DNA from: Pyxicephalus adspersus
Lineage: Eukaryota; Chordata; Amphibia; Anura; Pyxicephalidae
Assembly (NCBI RefSeq): GCF_032062135.1
Contig: NC_092862.1
Span: 61,371,331 to 61,435,330 of the forward strand
Length of the DNA: 64,000 nt
Reading direction: 5' to 3'
Position numbers and translations under genes: made by a program. The notes beneath the pieces were generated by a model. The model saw only the letters and a list, made by a program, of their open reading frames with translations. It was not told the DNA's origin and made no database searches. This document shows, one piece after another, positions 48,881 to 62,321 of this stretch. Numbering within the stretch: position 1 is the first letter of the stretch; each line of letters begins with the position of its first letter.

Positions 48881-51017
48881 ATAGTAAAACCCTTCCCTAT
48901 GAGAGGTTCCCACAACTGTCCACCTATTGCTGCTTTTTGATTTGCACCAAAGTGTGAGTGTTCCCCTAATGTTTCAAACAGTTTATAAACTATAAGGATT
49001 TACCAAGCAGGAAAGTCAAATTCAGAGGATGCACATTAGCCTGGAAATTATAGTTAAAAGCAAAAAAATATTACATTTATGGAAGTCATGCTCATTCCCA
49101 TCCTTTATTTTTTATCCAACTGCAAGTACAGAAGTGGATGTGCCAGAACTATAGTATACTTATACCTCTCTCTTCAACTTGACACAGCAATACATTCATA
49201 AGCATGTGTTTAAAGCCTAATTCATTTCTAATAAATGTAAAACAAAAAGAAATAATATTGCCGCCTTAGTAGTCTGCTGATTTATTTAAAACATAATGAA
49301 ACTTAATGGCTTTATGGCTTTAAATCATGTGACTTCCCATTCTCTGCATGACAGTCATGTAGTATCATTATCAATAAACAGCAACATAAAAAAAAAACAG
49401 AAATGGTCCTGATATTCAAACCAAGAAGAAGGCCCTTTTCAGATTTTGGCCCTGATTTATGAAAGCTCTCCAATTTCAATAATGTCAAAAGACAAAAATT
49501 TAGCCACTCCCAACTGCCTATTCGCTATAATTTATTTTTAGTATCAAACTGCAGCGTTTGACAACTGCTTGTGTTGTGCGGTTGAGTGAGATTGAGGTGT
49601 ACTTCTTTGCTCAGTGGAGGAATAGCAACCACATGGCCAGAAGCAACTTGTGGCTTTCAGGAACAGCACCATGATCCACATCAACTGCAACCACAGCCAC
49701 ATGCAAATGTGTGCAAAAAAATGGTTTTCAACTCCTCTCATTCAGTTTAGGCCGCCCCTTTCTATTTCTGCCTCACACAACTTGTTATTGGTCCTTCAAT
49801 GGCACAGGGATAAATTTAGGGACCAATAGTGAATTTTGATGGTACAGAACAGTTTATTTGTTTCTTTATTGAAGTAAAAAGTAGCAAAATAGAAGACTTT
49901 GAGATTCCAAGGTGTTTCGAAGCTGAAATATACTAAAATGAGTATGTTTGCATTTTATTCTTAGTAACAGTTAGGTGCTTTAATGTTTAAACGTTTTTAG
50001 AAAACAGTTGTAATATCATAACCTTATAGCAACACTTTACTTTCTTACCATTATGATAGTATATGTCTCAAAACATTTAAAATAACAGAAAAACTACAAC
50101 AAATGGGGTTTGAAGGAATCTAAAATATATTTATTGTTGATTTATTTTTATCTGCATGGATTCCTTATACAGAATTGTAAAAATGGAATCTACTCTAATC
50201 AATTTAACAAACTAATTTTTACAATAAGGTGCACATGGACAGGGAAGTAAATTACAAACTAACAAGTGCTTTTAGTCAAGGACACGGCACTATAGCCTGG
50301 TAAACCTGGTTTCCTCTAACAAAGGTTTCTTTTGATGGGTAAAATATTATGTAATATACAGTATATAAGTTTAGCAGGTTGCATCATGCAGTGTTGGTAG
50401 TTGTAAAGGATCATGAAAGATCCTCTCCACTATTATTGCATGTGTGTATGCGGCTTTAAAAATCTGGGCTGACACACCACTCTCTTTTCAGTTTAATACT
50501 TTTAGGGATACTTGTGATAAAGGCTTATCAGTGAGAGCATAGTTCATTTTAGTGGGGGTCAGAATTTGAATTTCTTCCAAGAGAAAAATATATTTTAAAG
50601 CAATTCTAAGAGAAAATTGATTGCAACAATACCATATAGCAGTACGGGACTATACAAAGATTAAAGCTTTAACTAACCAGTTTCCTAATGGAAAGTCATA
50701 AGAAACAGTGTGATCACTAGGTGTCAAATAGTGTGAGGATTTTCATGGTTCATATCACATGTGAGTTTTTGCTACATTGGTATTTTACATTTTAACTGTT
50801 TTTTATTTACACAGCTGTATATGTGATATATTGTAATAGGGTTAGTTTTGCCCAGAGCAGAGTTGCGATCCTCCCCAAAAAAAAAATCCAATACTACTAC
50901 ACTGAGGACAAGTATGCAACAAAAGTTTTCATTTTTTGTATTTACTGATTGCTGCAACTTACCTGTTTCAAACAGCATGCTACTTTTATATCACCAGAGT
51001 ATAATTCCCCAAGCCCA
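48881..51017. other. AT-rich intergenic sequence with two repeat stubs
   Basis: 49448-49474 (GGCCCTGATTTATGAAAGCTC) is a lone family A MITE end. 50396-50457 (GTAAAGGATCATGAAAGATC, TTGCATGTGTGTATGCGGCT) is the right terminus of a family C element, matching 40155-40216. No gene seen. Confidence 0.55.
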
Positions 51018-51332
51018 TTATTATTAGCCAGTATTTATATAGCGCATATACAACATATTACGCAGCAAGTCCATAGTCATGTCACTAGCTGTCCCTCAGA
51101 GAGGCTCACAATCTAATATCCCTACCATAGTCAAATATCATTAGGTCTAAGGTCAATTTGGGTGGAAGGCAATTATTCCAACTGCATTTTTTTGGAATGT
51201 GGGAGGAAACTGGAGTACCCAGCAGAAACCCACACAAACACAGGGAGAACCTGCAAACTCCATGCCAATAGTATCTTGGCTGGGATTTGAACATGGAAAC
51301 CTAGCGCTGCAAAGGCCAGAGTGCGAACCTCG
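51018..51332 (-). mobile_element. tRNA-headed SINE, minus strand, near full length
   Basis: Minus-strand reading: AGGTTCGCACTCTGGCCTTT, GCAGCGCTAGGTTTCC, TGTTCAAATCCCAGCCAAG (B-box-like), GGAGTTTGCAGGTTCTCCC, GTGTTTGTGTGGGTTTC, ATTAGATTGTGAGCCTCTC, GACATGACTATGGACTTG, then TGCGTAATATGTTG, ATATAAATACTGG and (AAT)n. Same layout as 21187-21530. The minus-strand open frames 51106-51347 are this SINE. Confidence 0.8.
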
Positions 51333-53477
51333 ATGTATGTGCCCCAATGTATGTTTATGGTAATACTGTCAGTTTAGAAAAGTATTTGCAAATTTCTATA
51401 TGTAAAGAGGCTTTATGGGAGGCTACATTATTGATGGGCCTGTAAGAGCTTTATCACATGTGGAACGACTCAAGCAGGGTGGAGTCTGGGGCTGTAACAA
51501 CATGCATGGGTTTTGGAACTTGGATGAGTCTGTGTCAAAGTAAAGAAAACCAATATAAGCTACAGGTCACAAATAGAAACCTTTAACAATACAGGACAGA
51601 AATTCAACACTTTGTTTAGCTAGTAGAAGTGAGCACCATGTAAGCTGTACTTTGTTGGAGGTCTCAATGGGCTAATGGATCCCTCACTCTGTGCTGAACT
51701 AATCATGGGTAGAAATGGTAAAAAGTAAATATTCATTTATACTCAGAAGTACTGGGTATTTTCTATATTTTCTAGGTACATGGTATTTTACTTGCTCTGT
51801 TACCAAACAGAGCATCGGGTGAGTGAAAAAAAGTATATTATACTGGAGAAAGAGATGCAATCCAGAAAACCTGCTTCTTTGATATTCATGGACAAAGCAC
51901 AAGTTTGTTTTGAGATCAATGGATAAAACAAACCAATTGGCTAACTTAGATTTGTCAGATTTGACCTGAGAATCTAGTTTATGAGGTCAGTTTATTTCCA
52001 GACAAGCAGCTTCCTAGTTTTAGAATCCAAGACTAAATTGTTGATGGCTTACGGTCTTCCTAAACAGAAGTTCTTTTCAGTAAAGTAGCCTCATTTCATA
52101 TTTTGCATAGAGGAAAGGTTATATGTTGAAATTCTGTAAGTTATCAGTACCCAATATGACGTCAGTTGCATTGATGTTTATGCAGGCATCTGATGAGACC
52201 GGGAAATGTTTTTCAGTAAAAGCATCAATACACAAAGCAACTCTTACAATTTAATTAGTAAGATGGAATTTCTTCATGTAAACGTAACTGATTCCATTGT
52301 TATATTGTTCAAAGTCAGTATAATTTCCTCAAGATAAAAGCAATCGTGGGAAGAGATATTAGTGACTCACTTAGGCCTTATTTTTTTTATAAAACTGAAT
52401 ACTTTCCCCCTCAGGCAAAAAAGGTAGGGGGAAAAAACAAAAAACACAGACTGAATAAGATATTTTTCCAAATCTGCAAGTACATGTTTAAACTGAGCTG
52501 ACATGCTTGTGGATATCTGGCTAATCTGAAGAATACACGTGATATGCTCAGCTGTTTTTGTACATGAATTACTGAGCTGGCATACAACTCTTTAAAAACA
52601 TATGTTGAAACACAAAGCCCACAAAAACATAATTATATATATGTCAATCATTGCAGCAAGTAAGCAAATCCCTTGGAAAGCAAAGTACTAATGTAGACTG
52701 CCAAACCAAACACAAAGCAAAACCGCTATTACATAATAGAACCATGGTACCACACATACCATAAAGTTCTAAAAACACGACAAACATTGTTTATTCATTT
52801 GTTATACTATACTAATGTGAGTATCAAATTTAATCATTAGAAGATTATGTCTTACCAATGCCCATTTTAAGTTTACTATAAGGGTTCATTCCAACTACAG
52901 GAACGCTGGGTATTTTACTCATTATGCATGCCACATCGAACAGTTCATTCATTTTAAAAATCTGATGACCACGCCAAGTACATAGATCAACTATAAGTAA
53001 AACAAGGGCAGACAGAGTCTTCAGTATATGCATGGTACAGGCCAAGAATGTTATAAGCTGGTTTTGTACAAAGAGTGTAAGAATGGCATGTCCCACACCA
53101 AGCCCCATGTGCCTCTAAATTCATCATTGTTGACTGAACCTTTTATAAGTCCACAACAGAACTGTCAGGACTTTCTGAAAATAATGTTTTCAACCCCAAC
53201 GTGATCTTGATGCAAGATGGTTTTTCAAAGATGAGGCAAAAAAGCTACAAGTGACAGCTTCTTGCCTTGTCTCAATTGCAAATCTTAGATTATATAAGTG
53301 CATTTTTTAACATTGTAAAAGGTCCTAAGACTTTTTTAAAATGTATTTGCAGAAACACCTTTATGTGGCAAATATCTATCCTAACTATATGCAGCTAAAC
53401 AAACATTTTTTAACCTGTAGAACCAAGAGATTTACCTTTCTTCATAGACCTTTAAGCTAAATCTTCCACGGAAATAC
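51333..53477. other. AT-rich intergenic sequence, no gene seen
   Basis: The minus-strand open frame 52845-53108 (87 codons) has no recognised domain. No repeat recognised. Confidence 0.45.
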
Positions 53478-53481
53478 TTAA

Positions 53482-53972
53482 AGTGGACCTAAACTAACAT
53501 TTTACTTTACATAAAAGGCTAGACAATTTATATTTTTTTTTTACTGCAACACCCTCTAGATTAAATGGGAGTACAGAGCCTCCTGGGATACCTACGTCAC
53601 ACATCCCAGGAAGCTCTTGGCTGCTCCCTCTGCGCATGCCCAAGATAAAGAGGCCTTTTCCTACAAGGGATGCCGATTTTTCGCATGAGCAGTGAGATTG
53701 GCACTCTTTTTTCCCCTTTACAGCAAGCTAGGTCACTCCATCTCGTGTTTGCGCTGTGCAAAATCGGGTGACGTAGCCAGAAGAAGGAAGAAGAAGGCTG
53801 AAGATGGGGGCATTATTATTACTATACATTATTATTACCTCCCTACTGGGAGGAAGGAGAATTCTAGGATGGCGCAGGACCTGATTGGCACTGAACTTCT
53901 CCAGTGTGATTGAGAGATCTGTGGCATTAAGGGTAAGTGGATTTTTTTTTAAATTCTTAGTTTAGTTCCGCT
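53482..53972. mobile_element. TTAA-flanked Kolobok/T2-like MITE, family D1, full length
   Basis: TTAA at 53478-53481 precedes AGTGGACCTAAACTAAC, and TTAGTTTAGTTCCGCT precedes TTAA at 53973-53976. The 16-bp ends AGYGGAMCTAAACTAA are inverted and the TTAA duplication is intact. The 491-bp core includes CTACGTCACACATCCCAGG, CTCTGCGCATGCCCAAG and GGGTGACGTAGCC. These TTAA plus AGNGGAACTAAAC ends are what I know from Xenopus T2/Kolobok MITEs. The open frame 53692-53913 is internal to it. Confidence 0.78.
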
Positions 53973-54439
53973 TTAAGGATGAGACAGTATTTTTTTTTGG
54001 TCATTATAAGACTGTAGAACAGCATAGCCCTATTACTATGATATTTAAAAGGATTCCTGAAAACAGAAACAGTGGTGAGATTTTGGAGCAGGAAAATAAC
54101 CTTTCAACATTGGTGGTTTTGGACCCTCAATAAGAATTTACAATAGTTAAAGACTATCTAAACCCAATGACAAACATATCATATAATAGAAATACAATTC
54201 ACCATGGTTTAGATTTTGTGTCAAGAGTTTTTTTCTCCTAATTTTTACTTGATAATCCTACTAGTAAACACTTTCTGTTATAGACTGACAATACTCACTC
54301 ACTGTACTGTAAATTTGGAGGACTACAGACCACCTCACATTTTCTTTATCATCTATACATACAGTAAGCAATAGAAAAAAATTATACCTAAAGACAGGCC
54401 AGCAGCATGAACCAAGGGAGCTTAGGGGTATTCCTGCAT

Positions 54440-54960
54440 GACTGGGGGAAAAGGTGAGCAGACAGGATAGGGTTAAATATGTTGTTTTTGGTTACTGAGG
54501 GGTCAGTTTGGAAATTGGTGGGGGTAGAGATAAGGGAGGGGTTATGGGGTGGTGATAAAAGGACAGGTAAAAGAGAGGTAAGTTCATAGAAAATGTAGCT
54601 GTGAAAGTAAAAACTTAACTGATTTGTTCACAAAGTTGTGGCTTGGAGTTTTTAAGTGTTTTTAGCAGGTTAGGTTTGGGGACGGTGGTTGAGATCCTCG
54701 AAGGCAGTGTTTTTCTAATGGCTGTATGAGTTGGGTGGGGGACCAATCTTCGGTGTGGAGCCTCCTGAATGATGTAAAAATGAGGTGAAGTTTTAGTTGG
54801 GGATAGATTGCGAGCAGTTGTGATATCATTCCCAAGGTGGGTGATATTGCGGCTGGGAGCAGCAATATCATGGTTGCCCATGGTGTTCCATGGGGGACCA
54901 GCAACCTTGAAAGAGAGTTTGTATACAATTTGTCAGGTGGAAGGTTTTTTTTTTTTTTTT
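54440..54960. other. G/T-rich, C-poor block of unknown origin
   Basis: The plus strand has a strong purine/T bias (AAAGGTGAGCAGACAGGATAG, TTGGTGGGGGTAGAGATAAG, GGGAGGGGTTATGGGGTGG). Two overlapping minus-strand frames of 88 codons (54615-54928) are Pro/Thr/Ser-rich because of this bias. It resembles the block at 63290-63990 in composition. It could be an old retroelement region or simple compositional drift; no domain was recognised. Confidence 0.35.
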
Positions 54961-57900
54961 TGTTAGGTTAGATTCTAGGCTTCTGTTGAACTAATAACAA
55001 TTACTTTTAAGTGTTAAGTTCAGTACCAAAGTAGGAGAAGTAACCTGTTCACACAACACCAGACAAAAAAGAACGGTTGTTTGAGTAACATATTCCCAAA
55101 AAAAACCGTATAAAATACCATTTATTTGGTCACTGAGTCCACATATGCAATTTCCCCTTGTTTTAAGTCCTAAGATAAAGGCAAACTTTCACCCCCAAAA
55201 ATGCTTTGACCTGATGAATGTAACAACATCAGTATAAACTCACACAATGGTTAGATTATTTATTTAAATATTTTGAGATGTGCTTGTATGCTAGACTTCA
55301 TTATTTATCTAATACTTTACATATTCGACCCTACAGGTTACTTCCTTATAGGTATACAGGTGTGGAATCCCTTTCCTTTTTGTTCTCAAATTTTACAAAA
55401 CTCTTATGAACCAGTCCAAGATCCCGGGGACAAGTAAGTTCCATACTCATTCTACACCTTATTTTACCCCCACATATTTACTATATTCACTATTAATTAA
55501 CTTCCAGGTATCTTGTATGCCAAATACTTACCTTCGGACTCTCTATATGCATCCAATTGATAGCGGTAAATGTAAGTCCTATCCCCCCTTTTGTACATAC
55601 TTCCACACTGTATTTAAACCCCTGACATTTTACCAGTAATTATCATATTTCTAAATGATGGATGCTACATAGCACGCTAATTATCCAACACCTTATTTAT
55701 AATAGACATAGACAATACTATTCACATTATTCATACAAATGAAATTTTGTATTGTTATGTTTTTGTTGCTCTTTTTTTAATTATTCAAAAATATATATAT
55801 TATTACTTTGTATGTATGTATCTACCTACCTACATAAAATGTAATCGCTCTCAGTATTACCCCTGAAGAAGCCATAAGGTGAAACACATTGGGTAAGGAG
55901 CGTTACACAGTTTTTACAAACCTCTTTCCTCAAATATCGGCTATGGTGACTCCAGTCAGCCATTGTCTATATAGAGAACATTCTTGTCTAGCGTAGACTG
56001 TTCAATTATGTCCTGAAACTCTAACCAGGGAACAACCTATTTTCTTTGTTGAAGCAATTTTATATTACTATTTGCTTGTATATTATATACAATATATAAA
56101 TTTGTTTATTGCACATTTACATTTACTAATAAATCATTATTGCCAATTTAAAACACCCTTCTTCTCTTTCTCCCAAAGTTGATGATTCCATATTTGTGTG
56201 CAAAATGCAAATCTGCAAAAGCAGCAAGTGATCTTTTATTAGAGACATTGCTCATCACTGGTTTGGTAAAGCCATGACTTATGTCACATATTTATTGAAA
56301 GGAAGTCACAGGATCATGGGTGTATTTCCTAATGGATATTAATACATTGGTGAGGTTAGCATGTCTAAACATAGGCATCATGTGTCTTATATTGTAAAAG
56401 TCACCTTACTATTCTTAAAGATTGTCAGTTGGGAACAAAGAATGCAGCTCACAGTGACGTACACAAGAGCACAAGAGAGGAAAGTGCTGATGTCAGCGTT
56501 CCCTCGAACTTCCCTTTTTTTTTGTTCAGCACACTTTCCAGTGGCAATCCGAAAGCCTCAGGGCAAGGGCAAGGCTGCCATTAACTCAGTTATCCTGTTA
56601 CGTGTGTCATGGAAAAAGCAGATAACTGCCACATATCACAGCCATTTCTCTCCACATCTGACATTTTACAAAAAATGAATGGCATACTACTTGCAGTGTT
56701 TCTTTACCCTGCAGAAATGCCAAATAATTGAAGTATAATATAACTCAGAACAAATAAAACATACATTTACATAACTTTGCAGAATATTCTGTTCTGAAAT
56801 TTTAATAAAGAAAAAATACAGAAGACAAACTTAGTTGTACAAACATGAAGTTTAGAATTCATATCAAAGCTTTAGAAACCAATAAAAATGCCATTTAAAA
56901 AAAAGCATTTTTATAATATATTCTTTAAATTCTTTATTTTTTAAATTCTTGATAAAAGTTCAACTTTAACATTAAGAGGGAAACTGTTGTCACCCTCCTA
57001 GAATTTGACTTTCCAATTTGAATTTAGTTGGGCTTTAAGGAAAAAGGAAAAGTGATGTTTACTTTACCCAGTCAATCATGCAAATGCAAAATTCCTATTC
57101 TTCTTTCATCTCCTTTGCACACCATTGAGTATTACAATTGAACATATTTTACTTTTTTTGCTAAGCTAAATACATTTTTACTTGCATTGTATACAGAAAA
57201 TAATCATTTTCCATTTGTAATTTGTAATTCCATTATACTTTCTACTACATCTTTCATTAAAAACACTTCTTCATTAGTAACATTAGTTTTAATTGTCTGC
57301 AGCAATGCTTCATTTTTTTAGGTCTGCCAGTAAAACATGAGCTCATTGTACACATATCCTGCTTGAGAAAAAGTGTAGGTGATTCATTGTGTTGATATTT
57401 CTAGCTGTCTGCACTAAACTGTACATAAGTAATCCTTTCAATCTGTGAGATTTAAGAATAAAACCATTTGAACTGTTGAAACTTGATTTTATTTAATAAG
57501 GTGGTCAAATTATGCAAAGACAATGCAGTCAGTGTACTATGACCACACCACTGGCACCATTTAAAAAAATGATCCTTTCATCAGAAGCCATGCACAATAA
57601 CAGGTGACTCAGATTTAGGAAAATGAATATCATAGCCTTAAGCCATGAATATATGGGATATATTTGTGGAACTGTATCTCAAAAGGGTAGGACTGGATCT
57701 GTGGAAAGGCTGTAGAGACGACATAGAGAACATACAACACCACCAAAATAGACCATAAACAATTGCCTTCTTATTTCCAGTCATTTAATATTTCTTAAAG
57801 GTTAATATTTGAACTCCATCGTAGTGGAGACTAAATGACACAATTTGTGTGCAGCCTTAGGCTACTTGTTCCCATTTCGGTACCTGTAATTACAATACAA

Positions 57901-58059
57901 GGATGTCCCTTACATCAGTAAAAAAAAAAAAACTAATGTAAACTGTAAGTTGCAGCATCCTGGTACTCTTCTGCATCTAACCAAATGAAGTTTTGCTGTA
58001 CACCCAGTTATGAGTATGAGCATGCTTTCCTGAGGAGCTCCTGCCTCTTCCTCAACCTA
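54961..58059. other. AT-rich intergenic sequence; GAAGC motif copy at 55862-55892
   Basis: CCTGAAGAAGCCATAAGGTG followed by AAACACATTGGG is the third copy of the bipartite motif. The open frames at 55406-55639 and 56361-56678 (105 codons) have no recognisable domain. No other repeat recognised. Confidence 0.5.
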
Positions 58060-58365
58060 TTTGGCTTGCTCCTACTTTCTGCTCATTTAAAAGTGCACTC
58101 AAAACCCATTTTTTGAAACTTGCCTACCCATCTTCTCCTGTCTTTTGAAACCGTCACTACTTCCCACCATTACATATCTCCCATTCTATTGTGTGTAAAT
58201 TCCCCCACCTCCTAGATTTTAAGCTCTTTGGGGTAGGGTCCTCTCCTCCTGTATCACTGTCTGTATTCGTCTGTCATTTGCAACCCCTATTTAATGTACA
58301 GCGCTGCGTAATATGTTGGCGCTATAAAAATCCTGTTTATTAATAAAAATAATGATAATAATAAT
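58060..58365 (+). mobile_element. L2-like LINE 3' end: ORF C-terminus plus 3' tail
   Basis: From 58065 one frame reads LAPTFC then SFKSALKTHFLKLAYP (to ~58130), matching the conserved SFK..LKTHLF..AY ending of L2-type LINE proteins that I know from fish and frogs. The 3' untranslated part follows: TTTTAAGCTCTTTGGGGTAG, CTGTATCACTGTCTGTATTC, CAGCGCTGCGTAATATGTTG, GCGCTATAAAAATCC and an AAT-type tail. This copy ties the orphan tails elsewhere in the window to an L2-clade LINE. It is 5'-truncated, without catalytic domains. Confidence 0.75.
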
Positions 58366-58447
58366 TCATCTATCAGGCACCCATTTACCCAACTTAAGCC
58401 ATGACAGCATGGAGGATGTCTATGTACATTACAGGGATCAATATACT

Positions 58448-58648
58448 GAGCCTGATTTATTAAAGCTCTCCAAGGCTGGCGAGGATACACTTTCAACAGT
58501 AAAGCTGGGTGATCCAGGATTCAAAACATTTGCTAACAAATAGCAAATGACTTTTAAAAAATCCATTCCAGGTTTGCTGCATCACCTAGCTTTACAGTTG
58601 AAGGTGTATTCTCTCTAGATTTGGAGAGCTTTCATAAATCGGGCCCAT
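58448..58648. mobile_element. Family A palindromic MITE, near full length
   Basis: GAGCCTGATTTATTAAAGCTC, GCTGGGTGATCCAGGATTC, then TTCCAGGTTTGCTGCATCAC and GAGCTTTCATAAATCGGGCCC. It lies 80 bp from the L2 3' end. Confidence 0.85.
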
Positions 58649-61600
58649 TGTGTCTGTTCTTCTTGGAGTTGACATTGCTTGGTGTAGTCTGCAACAATAT
58701 TGCACTAGAGCTTGCGTCCCTGTGACAGGACTAGATCTTGTCAGTGATGCAGTATCTGTGGAGTGTAAAGCAGTGGTGGCATTCTGGTAAGGAGACAACA
58801 CATCTACAGGAATACATCACTGGGGACCAAGCTGGGTCTTGCTCGTCTCCTAGCTCTCTTGTAAGTCGCATGGTGTTACAAGGCCTATGTGTAAGCCAAA
58901 GAGTCTCCCATACCTCTGCACCGGACTTGTTAGTCTGACTTTCTGTGAGCATAGATGATTACTATCAACATGGCTTCTCAGAGTGAGAAAAAAAAAAATT
59001 TGAAGCGAAAAAAAAACACGAAGTGGAAAAATGTGCTATTTTTCCTAAAAGTTGGTTGCCAGGAAAGGCAAACAATTAGAAAGAGATTGGTTCCATCCAC
59101 TTAACTATATTTTCAACGTGAGGCCTAGGTCTAGAAAAAAACAGCAGACTTCATTAGAACACTTCTAAGATCCTGTTAGTGAATGTTCCAATTGGTTCTG
59201 TTGCCCCATATTAAAAAGCTCCAAGAAAACTGTACTAGGTTGCCAAAAGCTGCCCTGCATGCTTCAGCCCTGTAATTCAGATTTCACTCCAGCTAGACTT
59301 TTCAGGAAGTGCTAAGCATTATTAGTATAGGAGACACAAACACCATGGAAATCCTATCTTAAACACCATACAACCTTCTTGTGCCCTTCCTTAATTATAG
59401 GATATTGTAACACCTCAGGCAGCAATGTTGCAGAAAAAAACAAATCAGCTTTAGGGTTGTTCTGGTATACTTTTTAATAATTGCAAATTTTTGCTATTAC
59501 TTGAAGAGTAACTTGAAATGCTCCCAAAAACACTAATGTCCCAGTTTATATCAATTTATATCCATGAGGTCCAAGCTTAGGAAAATATGCCTTTCCTCTG
59601 TTTCTTAGCTCCCGCCTCTCATATTAAGCCAGTTTTTGATCTACGGGCCCAGCATGATGTCAGATTCACCCTCCTTAAGGACAACTAATAATATTGGTAT
59701 GGCGACTATTACTTCAAAGAGTAACACTCTCTAACATATTGACCTCTATTTCCCATGGTCTGAAGTCATCTGAAGATGAACAATAAGACAATAAATATGA
59801 AACGTTAACTTGAACATAAATGATAACCTAAGACTGAATATTTTGATTTCTTCATAAGCCATGGTATAGCATGTTATTTATTTTTAATGTGATGGCTTTT
59901 TCACACCTTTGCATTACATGTGATTGTGCATTGCAGTGTCATTTATTGTTTATGGCACACCAATCCACCTTCACAACACAAGCTCCTATTTGTTCAGGGG
60001 TAAGCACTTGCTCATGGATCTATAGGTAAGCACTTGCTGCTAGGAAAATTTAGGGTTAGGGGACAGGCAGTTGTCCATTATTCACTTTGTTTAAATTAGG
60101 AATACAAGTAAATATTTTAGAAATGTTGGTATATTTGTATTTGGCATTTAAAACATTGTTTTTTTTTACGGTACTGGCCTCACAATTTACTTAAAGAAGA
60201 ACCCAGTTAAGGTTGCCAACTGGTCATTAAATCACTGACCAGGTTGGTATTTTTGTATCATGTGACAGGCGGGAAATATAAAATTACTGGAATGTTAGAA
60301 GTTGGTACTTGTCATGCTGAGCTTTGTAAACAATGTAAAAGAGAGAGCTGTCAGTGAGAGGTCAGGCATTCTGTTAGCTTTGCCCATGAAGAATCAGAAT
60401 ATCTATACTTTGTATTTTTCCTATTTTGCATCTTTATTACTCCTTATCGTCTGCAAGCAGAACTGACAGGCTGCCAGATCTTGCTAAAGTTTGCTTACCC
60501 TCTGCAGAGAGCTTGGCATTGACTATTATCAGTTCTAAGACTATTAACTATGTGCTGTCCACGGGGGAGCTCTGGTATACCAGAATGCAAGCAGTTTGGA
60601 GTACTTTTACCACTGGTTTAATGACAAGGAAAAGTAGGGTTTAATCTCATCTCTAATTTTAGGGAGATAATCTTTAAACTGAACCTAATATGGGTTAAGG
60701 CTGGCAACTGCAGTGTAAAGCATGCACTATGCAAGGCAAGTTTTTAAGTACCTTTGTTGATCAGTTGACCTGTGTTAATCAAATATTTTATCATTTTCTC
60801 TGCAAAATCCTCTTGGATCCTGGGCCAAACCTAAACATGAAGATTTCTACTCAAAATCAGTTATCATTTATCAGTATGGTAAGGTAGAGACTCAGTCATA
60901 TGATAGTTAAATAATGATGGGTAGGGCTAATACCAAAAAGGGGTAGGGCTAAATCTCCACTTGGGTAAAATTTACTTGTCCAGGAATAGATAGTATCTAT
61001 GATCCAAGGAAATTCGCAAGGACAAAAAATAATAATTTGAAAACAATTTTTATTTTTTATTTTTCGCATTACTTTTGGAAGAGATAAAACCTAAGTCTGG
61101 TTTTTATTGCTGCCTATTACCCCATTGGTAGGGTATGCTTTCTGTATGGGCACCAAGATAGGAAGTGAGATCAAACCCCTCAATGGAGGTACAGAGGTCA
61201 ATAAACACTTACAGAGACTTCTATTCTTTTCCCAATATATTGCAACCAATAAAAAATTTGGGCTGATGTTAAGGCCTAACGTGTATACTTAAAGCATTTT
61301 AAATAAAAAAATGTAACATCATAATCCCAATGGAAATAACTTCATGGTTTGTACACTAATTATTATATTGGCATTAGAGTACACAAAGATGACATCAGAA
61401 TAAAGAGCCTCTAACCAAACACAATTCATTCAGCAAAATACAACATCACTGATTAGGTATGCCATTCCAACCAATAATTAACCAAGGTAATCCAGTTCAT
61501 GGCCAGTTCTGCCTAAAGGCCACTGGAGGATTCTTTTTAAACAGTAAGGAAAATAAATGTGTGTTTTTCACATATTGTACTGTACATTTAACTTCCTTCT

Positions 61601-61950
61601 TGGCCACTGTTGTATGCACATAGATGTATTACATTACTGCCAATTATACGTTAGTTTCCTGCCTGCTGCGAAAATGTTCCTAGGCTTGACCGCTGTACAC
61701 ACAACCAAAACCGAGCAATGTTCCAAGGGAAGAACACACAGTTCTAATTTTGGTAACATTCAGGCATTTCATTCCTGAGTTGACAAATTATTTAACAAAA
61801 TGGTCTGCGGTTTATTTTCTTAGAGCAAACTACTGGAACAAGAAATGAAATTATGCAATTGCTGTGATACATTCTTCCAATACATGGCAGATACTATCCA
61901 TGAAAAAAATGGTAATAAAATAACTAGTTATTGTGTATATAGAGAGGGAA
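58649..61950. other. AT-rich intergenic sequence, no gene seen
   Basis: Opposed open frames at 58592-58952 show no domain. TAAGCACTTGCT occurs twice at 60001 and 60027. Nothing else recognised. Confidence 0.45.
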
Positions 61951-62168
61951 ATGGGCCTGATTTATTAAAGCTCCCCAAGACTGGAGAAGATAATGCATGA
62001 ACTTGGGTGATCCAGCAAACTTGGAATGGATTTCCTAAAATCATTTGCTAATATTTGGTAAATATTTCCAGTCCTGGACTGGATTCAATCTAGGATTGGC
62101 GATCACCCGATTTCTCCCATATTAGTCTATCTTCTCCAGTCTTTGAGAGGTTTAATAAATCATGCTCA
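61951..62168. mobile_element. Family A palindromic MITE, near full length
   Basis: ATGGGCCTGATTTATTAAAGC, CTTGGGTGATCCAGCAAAC, and at the right GATCACCCGATTTCTC and GAGGTTTAATAAATCATGC. More diverged in its right arm. Confidence 0.8.
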
Positions 62169-62321
62169 ATGAGAGAGAGTTAAAAGAGCTTCCTGAATGC
62201 TGAAAATGTATTAGGATTGTATTCAGCTACCAAGAAAGAATAGTTATCCGGATAATTCTAGTATTATAAATCACCCCAAAATCAATGTACCTATCAAAGT
62301 ACTACTGTTAAGCTTGAATTA

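Noticed and set aside
54615..54928. Two 88-codon Pro/Thr-rich minus-strand frames
   Set aside because: They overlap each other and result from G-rich plus-strand composition; no family resemblance was found.
56361..56678. 105-codon plus-strand frame
   Set aside because: Has a basic, aromatic mixture without domain, signal or splice support; length is within chance for 64 kb in six frames.
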